NCBI RefSeq assembly: GCF_001570545.1
Contig: NZ_BBXD01000012.1
Coordinates: 275,194-339,193 of the forward strand
Direction: 5' to 3'
Length of the DNA stretch: 64,000 nucleotides
Origin: Herbidospora mongoliensis
Lineage (GTDB): Bacteria > Actinomycetota > Actinomycetes > Streptosporangiales > Streptosporangiaceae
Shown here: in pieces, positions 1-9,036 of the stretch
Numbering within the stretch: the first letter of the stretch is position 1
How the letters are laid out: each line of letters begins with the position of its first letter
Made by a program: the position numbers and the translations under genes
The notes under the pieces: model-generated
What the model saw: only the letters and a program-made list of their open reading frames with translations
Database searches by the model: none
Told to the model about the DNA's origin: nothing

Positions 1-258
1 GACTGGGACGAACCGAAGTCCATCGCCATCCTCCGCACGGTCGCCGAGGCCGCCGGGCCGGGCGGGCGGGTGTTCGTCATCGAGAAGGTCACCGGCGACC
101 AGGTCGGCACCCGGATGAACCTTCGCATCCTCGTTTACATGACGGGCAAGGAACGCGGCGTCACCGAACTCGCCGCACTGGGTACCACAGCGGGCCTCGA
201 CCACGTCGCCACCCACGCCTCAGGCAGCATGTCCGTCGTCGAGTTCCGCGTGCCGTAA
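1..258 (+). CDS. O-methyltransferase, C-terminal fragment
   Basis: The open frame runs in from the left edge and stops at TAA 256-258, so only the last 85 residues are present. The fragment opens with DWDEPKSIAIL, which matches the conserved (H)DWDD..ailL block of SAM-dependent O-methyltransferases (Methyltransf_2, acetylserotonin/hydroxyneurosporene type). It continues with GGRVFVIEKV, the strand after the SAM fold, and ends with a typical VVEFRVP terminus. These enzymes methylate hydroxyls of small aromatic or polyketide molecules; the substrate cannot be read from this fragment. Confidence 0.75.
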   Translation, partial: DWDEPKSIAILRTVAEAAGPGGRVFVIEKVTGDQVGTRMNLRILVYMTGKERGVTELAALGTTAGLDHVATHASGSMSVVEFRVP

Positions 259-324
259 CCGCCGTACACGGGCAAAGGAAAGGGCCGGAGCGCGACCCAG
301 TGCGCTCCGGCCCTCGTCAGTGGG

Positions 325-1587
325 TCAGCGCAGCACCTTGTAGAGCGCGGTGGTCAGGGACGCCTTGTTGTCGTCCTGGTCGATCGACCACATCATCGAG
401 CCGCCGAGGCCCTTCAGCCTGATGTAGGCCGCCTTCTCGACCAGCGAGATCGGGTCGTCGTAGGACCAGAACTCGTTGCCGTCGTAGAGCCACAGCGCGC
501 CGGTCAGCAGGTCGCGGTGGCGCTTGCCGGGCTTGTTCACCAGGTCCTTGTAGTCTTCGGTGCCGGCGGCCCACTTGCCGGGGGCGGCGCCGGTGGCGGG
601 CTTCCAGAGGCCGTTGCCGCCGGTCACGCCGGTCCAGCCCTGGCCGTAGGCGGGCACGCCGACGACGATCTTCTTCTTCGGGGCGCCGCGCGAGATGAAG
701 TCACGCACCGTCTGGTCGACGCTGTACTTGACCGGGTTCGGGTCCTTGCGGTCGTTGAACAGGTTGCCGTTGTGGCCGGTCACGGGCTCCCACGGGCCGT
801 GCAGGTCGTAGCCCTGGACGGTGGCGAAGTCGAGGTAGGAGAAGACCTTCTTGACCTCGAAGCCGGCGTCGATCTTCGCGGCGGCGGCGGGGAGGAAGGC
901 GGTCAGCTCGTGCTTCTTGTTGTAGGCGTTCATCTGGCTGCGCAGCTCGGCCAGGAACAGGGTGAAGTTCTGCTTGTCCTCGGGGCGGATGATGTTGCCG
1001 ACCTCGCCGGAGGAACCGGGCCACTCCCAGTCGAGGTCGATGCCGTCGAAGACGCCGGCGCCCGCGCCGGGGGCGGCGCCGGGCAGGTTGCCCTTCAGCC
1101 ACAGGTCGATGCAAGAGGTGGCCAGCTTGGTGCGGGCCGCGGGGGTGAGGACGGCGTCCGAGAAGAACTTGGAGCCGGTCCAGCCGCCCAGCGAGATCAG
1201 GACCTTGAGGCCCGGGTGCTTGGCCTTCAGCTTCTTGAGCTGGTTGAGGTTGCCGGCGATGGCGCCGGTGCCGTCGTCGGCCACGCCGTCGACGCTCTGC
1301 TCGGCCGCGACCGGGCGCTGCCAGTCGGCCCACGGGTCGGCCGAGTAGCACTCGCTCTGCTGGTTGACGAAGCCGAAGGCGTAGTTGATGTGGGTGATCT
1401 TGGCGGCGGCTCCGCTGGTGTCCACGTCCTTGACGTGGTAATTGCGGCCGTAGATGCCCCACTGGATGAAGTAGGCCACCCGCTTGTATCCGGAAGAACC
1501 GGTGGAGGCCTGGGCCGGGGCGGGCGCGGCGGTGGCGACGAGGGCGGCCACCAGGGCTAACAGTAGGGGGGTGCGTAGTCTCGGCAC
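325..1587 (-). CDS. secreted GH18 chitinase
   Basis: This is a 420-residue glycoside hydrolase family 18 enzyme predicted to cleave chitin outside the cell. Residues 1-27 form a signal peptide: a basic start, a hydrophobic stretch, then an AQA cleavage motif. The catalytic signature FDGIDLDWEWPG lies at about residues 180-191 with E188 as the expected proton donor, and LISLGGW is the second GH18 block. No carbohydrate-binding or fibronectin domain is attached, so it is a catalytic-domain-only chitinase. The start is GTG with GGAG about 10 bases upstream. It stands alone on the minus strand. A small inverted repeat upstream may be its operator. Confidence 0.9.
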   Translation of the reverse strand: MPRLRTPLLLALVAALVATAAPAPAQASTGSSGYKRVAYFIQWGIYGRNYHVKDVDTSGAAAKITHINYAFGFVNQQSECYSADPWADWQRPVAAEQSVDGVADDGTGAIAGNLNQLKKLKAKHPGLKVLISLGGWTGSKFFSDAVLTPAARTKLATSCIDLWLKGNLPGAAPGAGAGVFDGIDLDWEWPGSSGEVGNIIRPEDKQNFTLFLAELRSQMNAYNKKHELTAFLPAAAAKIDAGFEVKKVFSYLDFATVQGYDLHGPWEPVTGHNGNLFNDRKDPNPVKYSVDQTVRDFISRGAPKKKIVVGVPAYGQGWTGVTGGNGLWKPATGAAPGKWAAGTEDYKDLVNKPGKRHRDLLTGALWLYDGNEFWSYDDPISLVEKAAYIRLKGLGGSMMWSIDQDDNKASLTTALYKVLR

Positions 1588-1619
1588 TGTTGTCTCCGCT
1601 GCTAGGAGGCACTTCTTAT

Positions 1620-1632
1620 AGGAAAGTTTCCT
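1620..1632. promoter_or_regulatory. candidate operator upstream of the chitinase
   Basis: AGGAAAGTTTCCT is a perfect 6-bp inverted repeat around one base. It lies 33 bp upstream of the chitinase GTG, about where a promoter core or operator would sit. The same strand then shows TGTAAGTTT, a possible weak half-repeat. The regulator is unknown; it is not the DasR consensus. Confidence 0.4.
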
Positions 1633-1707
1633 GTAAGTTTGCCGGGATCATAAAGCGGTCCCGGTGACCCCGTCAATGAACCTCCGGGCATCGGGCAGAC
1701 TGGGCGG

Positions 1708-2925
1708 GTGCCCTCCGTGTCGCTCGACGGCGAAACCGTCCCCACGTCAGGTGAGCTGCCGTCCGCGGCGCTCACCACGCTCGGCGTGCGCCCCTTCGGT
1801 TTCTATGTGCACGTCCCCTTCTGCGCGTCCCGCTGCGGCTACTGCGACTTCAACACCTACACGGCGTCGGAGCTAGGGTCGGGAGCCTCACAAAGCGCTT
1901 ACGCCGGCACCGTGATCGAGGAGATCCGGCTGGCCCGCCGGGTGCTGGGCGACGTCGATCTGCCGGTCTCGACGGTGTTCTTCGGCGGCGGCACCCCGAC
2001 ACTGCTGCCTCCCACTGATCTCGTACGCATCCTCAAGGCCCTCCACGAGGAGTTCGGCCTCGACCACGACGCCGAGGTCACCACGGAGGCCAACCCCGAG
2101 TCGGTCGGCCCGCGTGAGCTGGCGATCCTCCGCGAGGGCGGCCTCAACCGCATCTCCTTCGGCATGCAGAGCGCGCGCAGCCACGTGCTGCAGGTGCTCG
2201 ACCGCAAACACACCCCCGGGCGGGCGGCGCAGGCCGTCCAGGAGGCGAAGGAGGCGGGGTTCGGCCACGTCAACCTCGATCTGATCTACGGCACCCCGGG
2301 GGAGACCGACGACGACTGGCGGGCCTCGCTGGAGGCGGCCATCGCGACCGGCCCCGACCACGTGTCGGCCTACTCGCTGATCGTCGAGACCGGCACCCGC
2401 CTGGCCGGCCGCATCCGGCGCGGCGACCTCCCGATGCCCGACGACGACGTGGCCGCCGACCGCTACCTGATCGCCGACGAACTCCTGGAGAAGGCCGGCT
2501 TCTCCTGGTACGAGGTCTCCAACTGGGCCACGAGCGAGCAGGCCCGCTGCCGCCACAACCTGCTCTACTGGTCGGGCGCCGACTGGTGGGGCGCCGGCCC
2601 CGGCGCGCACAGCCACGTCGGCGGCGTGCGCTGGTGGAACGTCAAACACCCGTCCGCCTACGCCGCCCGCCTGGCGGAGGGCCACTCACCCGCCCACGCC
2701 CGCGAGCGCACCTCGGCGGAGGAACGCACCCTGGAGCGGGTCATGCTCGAACTGCGCCTGCGCGACGGCTTCCCCCTCGACGACCTGGCCAAAGAGGTCA
2801 GACCCGCGGCGGCCAAGGCACTGGCCACGGGGCTGCTCGACGTCGAGGCCTTCAAGAAGGGCCGGGCCGCGCTCACCCTCCAGGGGCGGCTGCTGGCCGA
2901 CGCGGTGGTCAGGGACCTGACGTGA
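1708..2925 (+). CDS. hemW: HemW-like radical SAM protein (heme chaperone)
   Basis: The 405-residue radical SAM protein carries the CxxxCxxC cluster motif at C39, C43 and C46 (VPFCASRCGYC) and a GGGTP SAM-binding block at about residue 92. HemW was long annotated as oxygen-independent coproporphyrinogen III oxidase; characterised members instead bind and deliver heme. The extra conserved cysteine of true HemN after CxxxCxxC is absent here (CDF follows), which supports HemW. The start is GTG 1708. The stop lies 17 bp inside the end of the convergent DUF3097 gene, a neighbour I recall from other actinomycetes. Confidence 0.88.
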   Translation: MPSVSLDGETVPTSGELPSAALTTLGVRPFGFYVHVPFCASRCGYCDFNTYTASELGSGASQSAYAGTVIEEIRLARRVLGDVDLPVSTVFFGGGTPTLLPPTDLVRILKALHEEFGLDHDAEVTTEANPESVGPRELAILREGGLNRISFGMQSARSHVLQVLDRKHTPGRAAQAVQEAKEAGFGHVNLDLIYGTPGETDDDWRASLEAAIATGPDHVSAYSLIVETGTRLAGRIRRGDLPMPDDDVAADRYLIADELLEKAGFSWYEVSNWATSEQARCRHNLLYWSGADWWGAGPGAHSHVGGVRWWNVKHPSAYAARLAEGHSPAHARERTSAEERTLERVMLELRLRDGFPLDDLAKEVRPAAAKALATGLLDVEAFKKGRAALTLQGRLLADAVVRDLT

Positions 2926-3715
2926 CGAAGTCGATGAGCTCCTCGACCCGGCCGAGCAGTTCGGGCTCCAGGTCGGCGTAGCTGTTCACCCGGCCGAGGA
3001 TGTGCCGCCAGGCGTCGGCGGGCTCCATCCGCCAGCCGAGCGCGGCGATCACGCCCTCTTTCCACGGGATCCCACGCGGCACGTCCGGCCACCTCTTGAT
3101 GCCCAGCACCGACGGCTTGACGGCCTGCCAGACGTCCACGAACGGGTGGCCCGCCACCAGCACGTGGGGGCCCGTCACCTGGGCCGCGATGCGGCTCTCC
3201 TTGGAGCCGGGCACGAGATGGTCGACCAGCACGCCGAGCCGGCGGCCGGGCTCCGGCGCGAACTCGGCGACGATCTCCGGCAGGTGGTCGACCCCTTCGA
3301 GGTATTCGACGACCACGCCCTCCACCCGGAGGTCGTGGCCCCAGATCTTCTCCACGAGCGCGGCGTCGTGGACGCCCTCGACGTAGATCCGGCTCTGCTT
3401 GGCCACCTGGGCCTTCAGGCCCTCGACCGCGATCGAACCCGAGGCGCTGCGCCTCGGGCCCTGGGGCTTCTGCTGGGGGCGTACCAGCGTGACGGGCTTG
3501 CCGTCGAGGAGGAAGGCGGCGGGTTCCAGGGGGAACAGCCGCCTTCGGCCGAACCGGTCCTCCAGGGTGACGGCCTCCTTGTCGCAGACCACAACCGCCC
3601 CGCAGAACCCGTCGTCGGCCCACTCGACCACGAGGTCGAGCTCGGCTGGGATCTGCGGGATCGTCCCCTTCTTGGGGCGCCGCCAGTCTCCGGAGAGCAC
3701 GTCCCGCTCGTACAT
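2909..3715 (-). CDS. DUF3097 family protein
   Basis: This 268-residue soluble protein matches my recollection of DUF3097, an actinobacterial family of unknown function. It begins MYERDVLSGDWRRP, has a small beta-rich N-terminus (about residues 20-80), then a TOPRIM-like stretch: IYVEGVHDAALVEKIWG at about 112-128 and VLVDHLVPGSKESRIA at about 160-175. The acidic residues in EGVHD and in VLVDHL resemble the E and DxD of TOPRIM nuclease/primase folds, so a nucleic-acid role is possible; this is inference from motif resemblance. Its 3-prime end overlaps hemW by 17 bp. Confidence 0.8.
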   Translation of the reverse strand: MYERDVLSGDWRRPKKGTIPQIPAELDLVVEWADDGFCGAVVVCDKEAVTLEDRFGRRRLFPLEPAAFLLDGKPVTLVRPQQKPQGPRRSASGSIAVEGLKAQVAKQSRIYVEGVHDAALVEKIWGHDLRVEGVVVEYLEGVDHLPEIVAEFAPEPGRRLGVLVDHLVPGSKESRIAAQVTGPHVLVAGHPFVDVWQAVKPSVLGIKRWPDVPRGIPWKEGVIAALGWRMEPADAWRHILGRVNSYADLEPELLGRVEELIDFVTSGP

Positions 3716-3725
3716 GCCGAAAACG

Positions 3726-4358
3726 TTAGTACATCCCCATCATCCGGCGGCGGGCCCGGCCGCGCCGCACCAGCACGACGATCGTGGTGATCAGGGCGAG
3801 CAGGAAACCGAAGCCGGGCACGAGGATGAGCGCGGCCAGCCCGGCCACCAGACCGCCCGCCACGTCGCCCGCGGCCGACAGGAGCTGCTTGCCGACGCCG
3901 AACTTCACGCCCTCGCCGTCACAGGCGACCTGATACTGACCGGACGCCGGGACGCCGATTGTGAACAGCATCTCCCACTTGGTGCCGTCGAGGGTGAGGG
4001 TCTGCGTGCCGACCGCCTTGTCCAGGGTGATCTTCTGGCTGGCGTCGGTACCGGTGACCTGGCACGACACGTCGGTCGGCTGGCCCGCGGCGGCCCAGAT
4101 GGCGGGGCTGTCGGCCGGGTTGAGGTCGACCTTGACGGTCTCGCCGCCGGTGAAGGTGGTCTTGGGGGCGATGGCCGAGCCGGCGAAGATCACGCCGCCC
4201 ACCACGAGCGTGACGACGAAGAACACCCAGGAGAGAACGATCCAGAGGACCCGCGGGCGGATGGGACCCTGAGGGGGCGGAGCGCCGTAGGGAGACTGGG
4301 GGGCGCCGTACTAAGGGTGGGGCTGCTGGCCATAGCTCTGGCCATAAGGAGCGGTCAT
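3726..4358 (-). pseudogene. membrane protein gene interrupted by an in-frame TAG
   Basis: From ATG 4358 the frame encodes a PYGQ-rich cytoplasmic tail (MTAPYGQSYGQQPHP), then TAG at 4311-4313, then in the same frame YGAPQSPYGAPPPQGP. A membrane helix, an exported beta-rich domain of about 90 residues and a C-terminal helix ending in RRGRARRRM follow. The tail reads on smoothly across the TAG as if it had been CAG (Gln), so one C-to-T change would explain the stop. The first downstream start is GTG 4226, which would cut into the first membrane helix. It is either a recent nonsense mutation, a sequencing error, or a shortened reinitiated protein (3726-4226). Function unknown. Confidence 0.7.
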
Positions 4359-4458
4359 GGGGGACATTGTGGGATAGACGACTTGCGACGTATTTGCAGT
4401 CGGCTTGTTCCGCCCGTCCCGGCCGTGTCATCGCACCTTGGGAGTGGTGGCCGTACAC

Positions 4459-4485
4459 TTGGCACTCGGGAACACAGAGTGCCAG
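4459..4485. promoter_or_regulatory. CIRCE operator for HrcA
   Basis: TTGGCACTC, 9 bases, then GAGTGCCAG forms the classical CIRCE inverted repeat (consensus TTAGCACTC-N9-GAGTGCTAA). The 3-prime arm runs into the hrcA ribosome-binding site GGGAGG (4485-4490), and a -10-like TACACT overlaps the 5-prime arm. HrcA bound here would block both promoter and leader, giving autorepression that heat relieves. Confidence 0.92.
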
Positions 4486-4497
4486 GGAGGTGAGACC

Positions 4498-5511
4498 GTG
4501 CTTGACGACCGGAAGCTGGCGGTGTTGCGGGCGATCGTCGAAGACTACGTCTCCACCCACGAGCCCGTGGGTTCCAAAGCACTCGCCGACCGGCACAACC
4601 TCGGCGTCTCGCCGGCGACCATCCGCAACGACATGGCGGCCCTCGAAGACGGGGGCTACATCCACCAGCCCCACACCAGCGCGGGGCGGGTCCCGACCGA
4701 CAAGGGCTACCGGCTGTTCGTCGACCGGCTGTCCCAGGTCAAGCCCCTGTCCGGCGCCGAACGGCGGGCCATCGAGACCTTCCTGGCCGGCACGCTCGAC
4801 CTCGACGAGATCGTCACCCGGACCGTCCGGCTGCTCGCGCAGCTGACCCGGCATGTCGCGGTCGTCCAGTATCCTTCCCTGACCCGCTCGACGGTCCGCC
4901 ACGTGGAGATCGTGCCGCTGGCCGACACGCGGGTCATGTTGGTCCTGATCACCAACACCGGCCGTGTCGAGCAGCGGGTGGTCGATCTGCCCGAAGTGAT
5001 CGCCGACGACCGGGTGTCCCATCTGCGCGCCGTGCTCAACGCGGCGCTCGACGGCTGTGGTCTGGCCAAGGTCCCCGAGACCGTGGCCGCCCTGCCCGAA
5101 CATCTGTCCCCCGAAGACCGGCCGGTGGCCGCCACGATCCTTTCTGTGATCCTGGAGACCCTGGTCGAACGGCATGAAGAGAAGATCGTGTTCGCCGGGG
5201 CCGCCAACCTCGCCGCCGCCGATTTCACCATCGGGCTGCGCGACGTCCTGGAGGCTCTGGAGGAGCAGGTCGTCCTGATGCGTCTCCTCGGCGAGACCGA
5301 CGATCTGTCCGAGCTGACCGTCCGGATCGGCTCGGAGAACCCCTACACCGGTCTGCGCGGCACCTCGATCGTGGCCGCCGGATACGGTTCGGGCGACAAG
5401 GAACTGGCCCGGCTCGGAGTGCTGGGCCCGACGCGAATGGATTATCCGGTGACGATGGGTGCGGTGCGCGCGGTCGCGCGCTATGTCGGCCAGATCCTGG
5501 CGGGGTCATAA
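4498..5511 (+). CDS. hrcA: heat-inducible transcription repressor HrcA
   Basis: This 337-residue repressor of heat-shock genes binds CIRCE as a dimer. The N-terminal winged helix (about residues 1-75) includes [23 protein letters not shown] and a recognition region [18 protein letters not shown], followed by the conserved [14 protein letters not shown] linker. The long C-terminal domain is the HrcA dimerisation/GAF-like region. I chose GTG 4498 because it follows GGGAGGTGAGACC and gives the family-typical N-terminus; an in-frame extension to 4405 would run through the CIRCE operator. dnaJ starts one base after the hrcA stop, so the two are co-transcribed and autoregulated. Confidence 0.93.
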   Translation: MLDDRKLAVLRAIVEDYVSTHEPVGSKALADRHNLGVSPATIRNDMAALEDGGYIHQPHTSAGRVPTDKGYRLFVDRLSQVKPLSGAERRAIETFLAGTLDLDEIVTRTVRLLAQLTRHVAVVQYPSLTRSTVRHVEIVPLADTRVMLVLITNTGRVEQRVVDLPEVIADDRVSHLRAVLNAALDGCGLAKVPETVAALPEHLSPEDRPVAATILSVILETLVERHEEKIVFAGAANLAAADFTIGLRDVLEALEEQVVLMRLLGETDDLSELTVRIGSENPYTGLRGTSIVAAGYGSGDKELARLGVLGPTRMDYPVTMGAVRAVARYVGQILAGS

Positions 5512-6642
5512 GTGGCCAAGGACTATTACGCCACCCTCGGCGTACGCCGCGACGCCAGCCAGGAAGAGATCAAGAAGGCATACCGCCGTCTTGCCCGTGA
5601 GCTGCATCCCGACGTCAACCCCGACCCGGCGACGCAGGAACGCTTCAAGGACATCACCGCGGCCTACGAGGTGCTCTCCGACCCCCAGAAGCGCCAGATG
5701 CACGACATGGGCGGCGACCCCTTCGGCGGCGCCGGCGGCGGCGCGGCGGGCTTCGGCGCGGGTTTCCCCTTCAGCGACATCATGGACGCCTTCTTCGGTA
5801 CGGCTTCCGCCGCCCGAGGCCCCCGTTCGAGGGCGCGGCGCGGCCGTAACGCGACGATCCGGGTCGAACTCGACCTGGCCGAGTCGGGCTTCGGCACGAC
5901 CCGCGAGCTCGTGGTCGACACCGCGATCCTCTGCGAGGTCTGCACCGGCTCCGGCGCGGCGGCCGGCACCCACCCCGACACCTGCGACATGTGCCACGGC
6001 CGGGGTGAGGTCTCCCAGGTGACCCGCTCCTTCCTGGGCCAGGTCATGACGTCGCGGCCCTGCCCCCAGTGCGGCGGCTTCGGCAGCGTCATCCGCCACC
6101 CCTGCCAGGAGTGCTCCGGCGACGGCCGGGTCCGCACCCGCCGGACCATCAAGGTCCGCATCCCGGCGGGCGTCGAAGACGGCACCCACATCCAGCTCGC
6201 CGGTGAGGGCGAGGTCGGCCCCGGTGGCGGGCCGCCCGGCGACCTGTTCCTGGAGATCGTCGAGCGTCCCCACGCGACCTTCGAACGTCGCGGCGACGAC
6301 CTCCACTGCACCGTCCAGATCCCCATGACGGCGGCCGCTCTGGGCACCTCCCTGACCATGGAGACCCTCGACGGCGCCGAGCAGATCGACGTCCGTCCCG
6401 GCACCCAGTCGGGCCAGGTCATCCCCCTCTACGCGCGGGGCGTGCAGCGCCTCAACGAGACCGGCCGGGGCGACCTGCTGATCCACGTGAGCGTCGAGAC
6501 GCCGATGAAGCTCGACGTCGAGCAGGAAGAACTTCTCCGCAAACTGTCGCAGCTGCGGGGAGAGGAACGCCCGCCCGGCAAGTTCGCACCGGGGCAACAG
6601 GGTTTTTTCTCCCGCCTAAAAGACGCCTTTAACGGCCGCTGA
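5512..6642 (+). CDS. dnaJ: chaperone DnaJ (second actinobacterial type)
   Basis: DnaJ stimulates the DnaK ATPase and delivers unfolded clients. The J domain (residues 1-70) carries the essential HPD at 32-34. A Gly/Phe-rich linker follows (about 68-90). The zinc-binding region has four CxxCxGxG repeats ([32 protein letters not shown]). The C-terminal client-binding domain completes 376 residues. GTG 5512 directly abuts the hrcA TAA, so translation is coupled. Pairing with hrcA rather than dnaK-grpE is the DnaJ2 arrangement of actinomycetes. A strong terminator follows. Confidence 0.94.
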   Translation: MAKDYYATLGVRRDASQEEIKKAYRRLARELHPDVNPDPATQERFKDITAAYEVLSDPQKRQMHDMGGDPFGGAGGGAAGFGAGFPFSDIMDAFFGTASAARGPRSRARRGRNATIRVELDLAESGFGTTRELVVDTAILCEVCTGSGAAAGTHPDTCDMCHGRGEVSQVTRSFLGQVMTSRPCPQCGGFGSVIRHPCQECSGDGRVRTRRTIKVRIPAGVEDGTHIQLAGEGEVGPGGGPPGDLFLEIVERPHATFERRGDDLHCTVQIPMTAAALGTSLTMETLDGAEQIDVRPGTQSGQVIPLYARGVQRLNETGRGDLLIHVSVETPMKLDVEQEELLRKLSQLRGEERPPGKFAPGQQGFFSRLKDAFNGR

Positions 6643-6646
6643 CCTG

Positions 6647-6672
6647 ACCCCCTCCCTTTTCGGGGAGGGGGT
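6647..6672 (+). terminator. intrinsic terminator after dnaJ
   Basis: ACCCCCTCCC pairs perfectly with GGGAGGGGGT (10 bp) across a 6-base loop, followed by pyrimidine-rich TCTCGTTCTC. It lies 5 bp after the dnaJ stop and 67 bp before rsmE. Confidence 0.8.
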
Positions 6673-6738
6673 TCTCGTTCTCAACGTCGGCCGCCCGCCA
6701 AACTTCGACGGCGGGGTTTCCACGCTCCGGGAGTTCCG

Positions 6739-7464
6739 ATGACCGTTCCCGTCTTCCTGGGCGAGATCTCGCCGGGCCCGCGTCTCGTGCTGGGCGGGCC
6801 CGAGGGCCGTCACGCCGCCGCCGTGCGCCGCATCACGGCCGGAGAACGCGTCGACGTGACCGACGGCGCCGGCACGGTGGCCGAGTGCACGGTCGAGACG
6901 GCCGGCAAGGACCACCTCGACCTCACGGTCCTGCGCGTGTACGAGATCCCGCCGCCCTCCCCGCGCCTGGTGGTCGTGCAGGGCCTGCCGAAGGGCGACC
7001 GGGGCGAACTGGCCGTGGAGATGATGACCGAGGCCGGAGTCGACGCGATCGTCCCGTGGTCGGCCTCCCGGTCGATCACCCAGTGGAAGGGCGACCGCGC
7101 GGCGAAGTCGCTGGCCCGGTGGCGCTCGACGGCCCGTGAGGCGGGCAAACAGGCCCGCCGCTTCCACCTGCCGGAGGTTCTCGACCTGGCGTCCACGAAC
7201 CAGGTGGCGGCCCTGCTGGAGTCCGCGGCCCTGGCGGTCGTCCTCCACGAGGAGTCGGCCGAGCCTCTTTCGCGCCTGGATCTGCCGGAGAAGGGCGACA
7301 TCGTCGTGGTGGTCGGGCCGGAGGGCGGCGTCTCCGACGAGGAGATCACCCGCTTCCAGGCCGCCGGCGCGGTGCCGGCCCTCCTGGGGCCCACGGTCCT
7401 GCGCACCTCGACGGCGGGCGTCGCGGCGGCGGCGGTCCTGCTGACCCGAACCGGCCGCTGGTAG
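6739..7464 (+). CDS. rsmE: 16S rRNA (uracil1498-N3)-methyltransferase RsmE
   Basis: This 241-residue SPOUT-class enzyme methylates U1498 of 16S rRNA using SAM. The N-terminal PUA-like part (about 1-70) contains GPEGRHAAAVRRITAGERV. The C-terminal knotted domain contains GLPKGDRGELAVEMMTEAGV, the SAM-binding VVGPEGGVSDEE (about 195-206) and the trefoil-knot block GPTVLRTSTAGVAAAAVL. ATG 6739 follows GGGAG. It is a single gene between two terminators, in the usual actinobacterial position between dnaJ and the HIT gene. Confidence 0.93.
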   Translation: MTVPVFLGEISPGPRLVLGGPEGRHAAAVRRITAGERVDVTDGAGTVAECTVETAGKDHLDLTVLRVYEIPPPSPRLVVVQGLPKGDRGELAVEMMTEAGVDAIVPWSASRSITQWKGDRAAKSLARWRSTAREAGKQARRFHLPEVLDLASTNQVAALLESAALAVVLHEESAEPLSRLDLPEKGDIVVVVGPEGGVSDEEITRFQAAGAVPALLGPTVLRTSTAGVAAAAVLLTRTGRW

Positions 7465-7534
7465 CCCGCGCCCGGCAATTCGGAAACAGCGTTGTTCACC
7501 GGAAAGGCATTCATTCACGTCCGCGGAAAACGAA

Positions 7535-7578
7535 AGCGGGCCCTTCGGGTGCGCTTGGCACGTTCCGAGGGGCCCGCT
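7535..7578. terminator. bidirectional terminator between convergent genes
   Basis: AGCGGGCCCTTCGG pairs with CCGAGGGGCCCGCT (14 bp, one G-T wobble) across a 16-base loop. It sits between the 3-prime ends of rsmE (plus) and the sigma-factor partner gene (minus), so it can end both transcripts. No long T-run is present. Confidence 0.7.
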
Positions 7579-7595
7579 CCGATGAAGCCTGAGAC

Positions 7596-8306
7596 TTAGG
7601 ACGCCGGGGTCGAGACCTCCACCGTCGTCGACGGTGTCTCCGTGGGGGTCGGGTCGGCCGTCGGGGTCTCGCAGGTGTCTCCGCAGCCCGTGGGGGTCGG
7701 GGAGGGCGCATCGGCCGTCGGTGTCGGGGACGGCTTGCTGGGGGTCTTGGTCGCGCTCGGTTTCGGCTTCGGACCGGTGCCCGCGGTCGGGTTGGCCTCT
7801 TCCGTCGGGCACTTGGCCGTGGCGTTCTGGCCCGGGGTCGGCGTCGGCTCGTGCGTGAGGCACGGGTCGGACGACGGCTCGGCCGAGGGGACGACGGCGG
7901 GCTGAGACGGGACGATCGACGAAGCGGGCGCCGGCGTCTCGGGTGGCCGGGTCGGATTCTGGGTGGTGATCGAGATGCCGGGCTCCGACTGTGCCGGCGG
8001 GGGTTGGAAGGTCGAGTCGGACGAGGGCAGCTCGCCCGCCGGGGTCGACTGCCCGGGTTCGTTGCCGACGGTTTCGACGCCCACGCTCTCCCGGAACTGG
8101 GGGACGGAGACGACGACGATTCCGGCCACCAGGGCGGCGGCGGCCACGGACGCACCTATGCGCCACCACAGGAGACCGCGCAGACCGCGGTTCTCGATGC
8201 GGTGACGGATGATCTCCAGTCCGTCGGGAGACGGCACGACCGAGTCCGCCTCCGCGCGCATCACACGGCGGAGGAGGTCGCCGTGCTCGTCGGGGGGGAT
8301 GGTCAT
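7596..8306 (-). CDS. single-pass membrane protein with Pro/Thr/Ser-rich exterior, sigma-factor partner
   Basis: The 236-residue protein has a cytoplasmic N-terminus of about 48 residues, one membrane helix (GASVAAAALVAGIVVVSV, about 51-68), and a roughly 165-residue external tail rich in Pro, Thr and Ser with four cysteines. It starts with ATG overlapping the stop of the upstream sigma-factor gene by 4 bp. Position, topology and translational coupling suggest an anti-sigma factor or membrane sensor, but no ZAS-type HxxxCxxC zinc motif is visible, so this role is inference from context. The Pro/Thr-rich tail probably spans the cell wall. Confidence 0.7.
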   Translation of the reverse strand: MTIPPDEHGDLLRRVMRAEADSVVPSPDGLEIIRHRIENRGLRGLLWWRIGASVAAAALVAGIVVVSVPQFRESVGVETVGNEPGQSTPAGELPSSDSTFQPPPAQSEPGISITTQNPTRPPETPAPASSIVPSQPAVVPSAEPSSDPCLTHEPTPTPGQNATAKCPTEEANPTAGTGPKPKPSATKTPSKPSPTPTADAPSPTPTGCGDTCETPTADPTPTETPSTTVEVSTPAS

Positions 8307-8908
8307 GAGAACTTCTCCAGCACTGAACGTAGTGAGGCCATGCCTCTGGCGGTGTGACTCTTCACCGCGCCTTTGGAGATGCCCATGGCGTGGGCGATCT
8401 CGGCCTCGGAAAGGTCGCCGTAGTAGCGCAGGACCAGAGCTTCGCGCTGCCGCTGGGGCAGGTTGCGTAGCCCATCGATCACCGCGCTGCGCTCAAGCTC
8501 GCCAATGGCGCCGTTCTCGGCACTCGGAGCGTCGGGGAGGCCCTTGGGGGCGTACTTCTCCACGACGGCTCGATGACGCAGCACGGAGCGCGAACGGTTG
8601 ACGACCGACTGTCGCAGGTAGGCAAGTGCCTTGTCGGGGTCGCGCAGCCTGCGCCAGGCGCCATGAATGGCGACGAACGCGTCTTGAACGACTTCCTCGG
8701 CGCTGGCCACATCACGGACCAGCAGCACGGCGAGACGCACAAGTGACCGATAATGGGCGCTGTAAAGCGCCGTTACGGCCACGTCGGCATCCCACCCGAC
8801 GGGCACCGTGCCCAGCGACCTGTCGGCCACGAGGGTCTCGGTGGTCACATCAGTAGGACGCTCGTCCTTGCCAGAGGGTTTACGTTCTTCCGAATCATTA
8901 GGGGGCAT
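8303..8908 (-). CDS. SigE-family ECF RNA polymerase sigma factor
   Basis: This is an extracytoplasmic-function sigma factor of about 201 residues. Region 2 is YSAHYRSLVRLAVLLVRDVASAEEVVQDAFVAIHGAW, with the typical AEEVVQDAF core. Region 4 is LPQRQREALVLRYYGDLSEAEIAHAMGISKGAVKSHTARGMASLR, a helix-turn-helix for the -35 element. I chose ATG 8908; an in-frame ATG at 8965 would add 19 residues. The downstream membrane protein overlaps by 4 bp and may control it. An inverted repeat CCGGGCA/TGCCCGG (8975-8994) lies in the divergent promoter region shared with the HIT gene. Confidence 0.88.
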   Translation of the reverse strand: MPPNDSEERKPSGKDERPTDVTTETLVADRSLGTVPVGWDADVAVTALYSAHYRSLVRLAVLLVRDVASAEEVVQDAFVAIHGAWRRLRDPDKALAYLRQSVVNRSRSVLRHRAVVEKYAPKGLPDAPSAENGAIGELERSAVIDGLRNLPQRQREALVLRYYGDLSEAEIAHAMGISKGAVKSHTARGMASLRSVLEKFS

Positions 8909-9036
8909 GACCCAGTTGTGTCCTCGCCCGACACAGGGATTGGTTGACGGTGCAGTGTCGCACATAAACCCTATCCGGGCAGATCTTTGCCCGGGACAAT
9001 CCGGGGATTACCGATTGGCAACGCTAGGCTTCCCCC

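Noticed and set aside
517-1560. Long plus-strand frame opposite the chitinase
   Set aside because: It is low-complexity Gly/Val/Arg-rich, has no motif, and exactly mirrors a well-supported gene; typical of high-GC antisense frames.
8975-8994. CCGGGCA/TGCCCGG inverted repeat as a sigma-factor operator
   Set aside because: It is short, G/C-only and common by chance in this composition; mentioned under the sigma factor but not called as a separate site.
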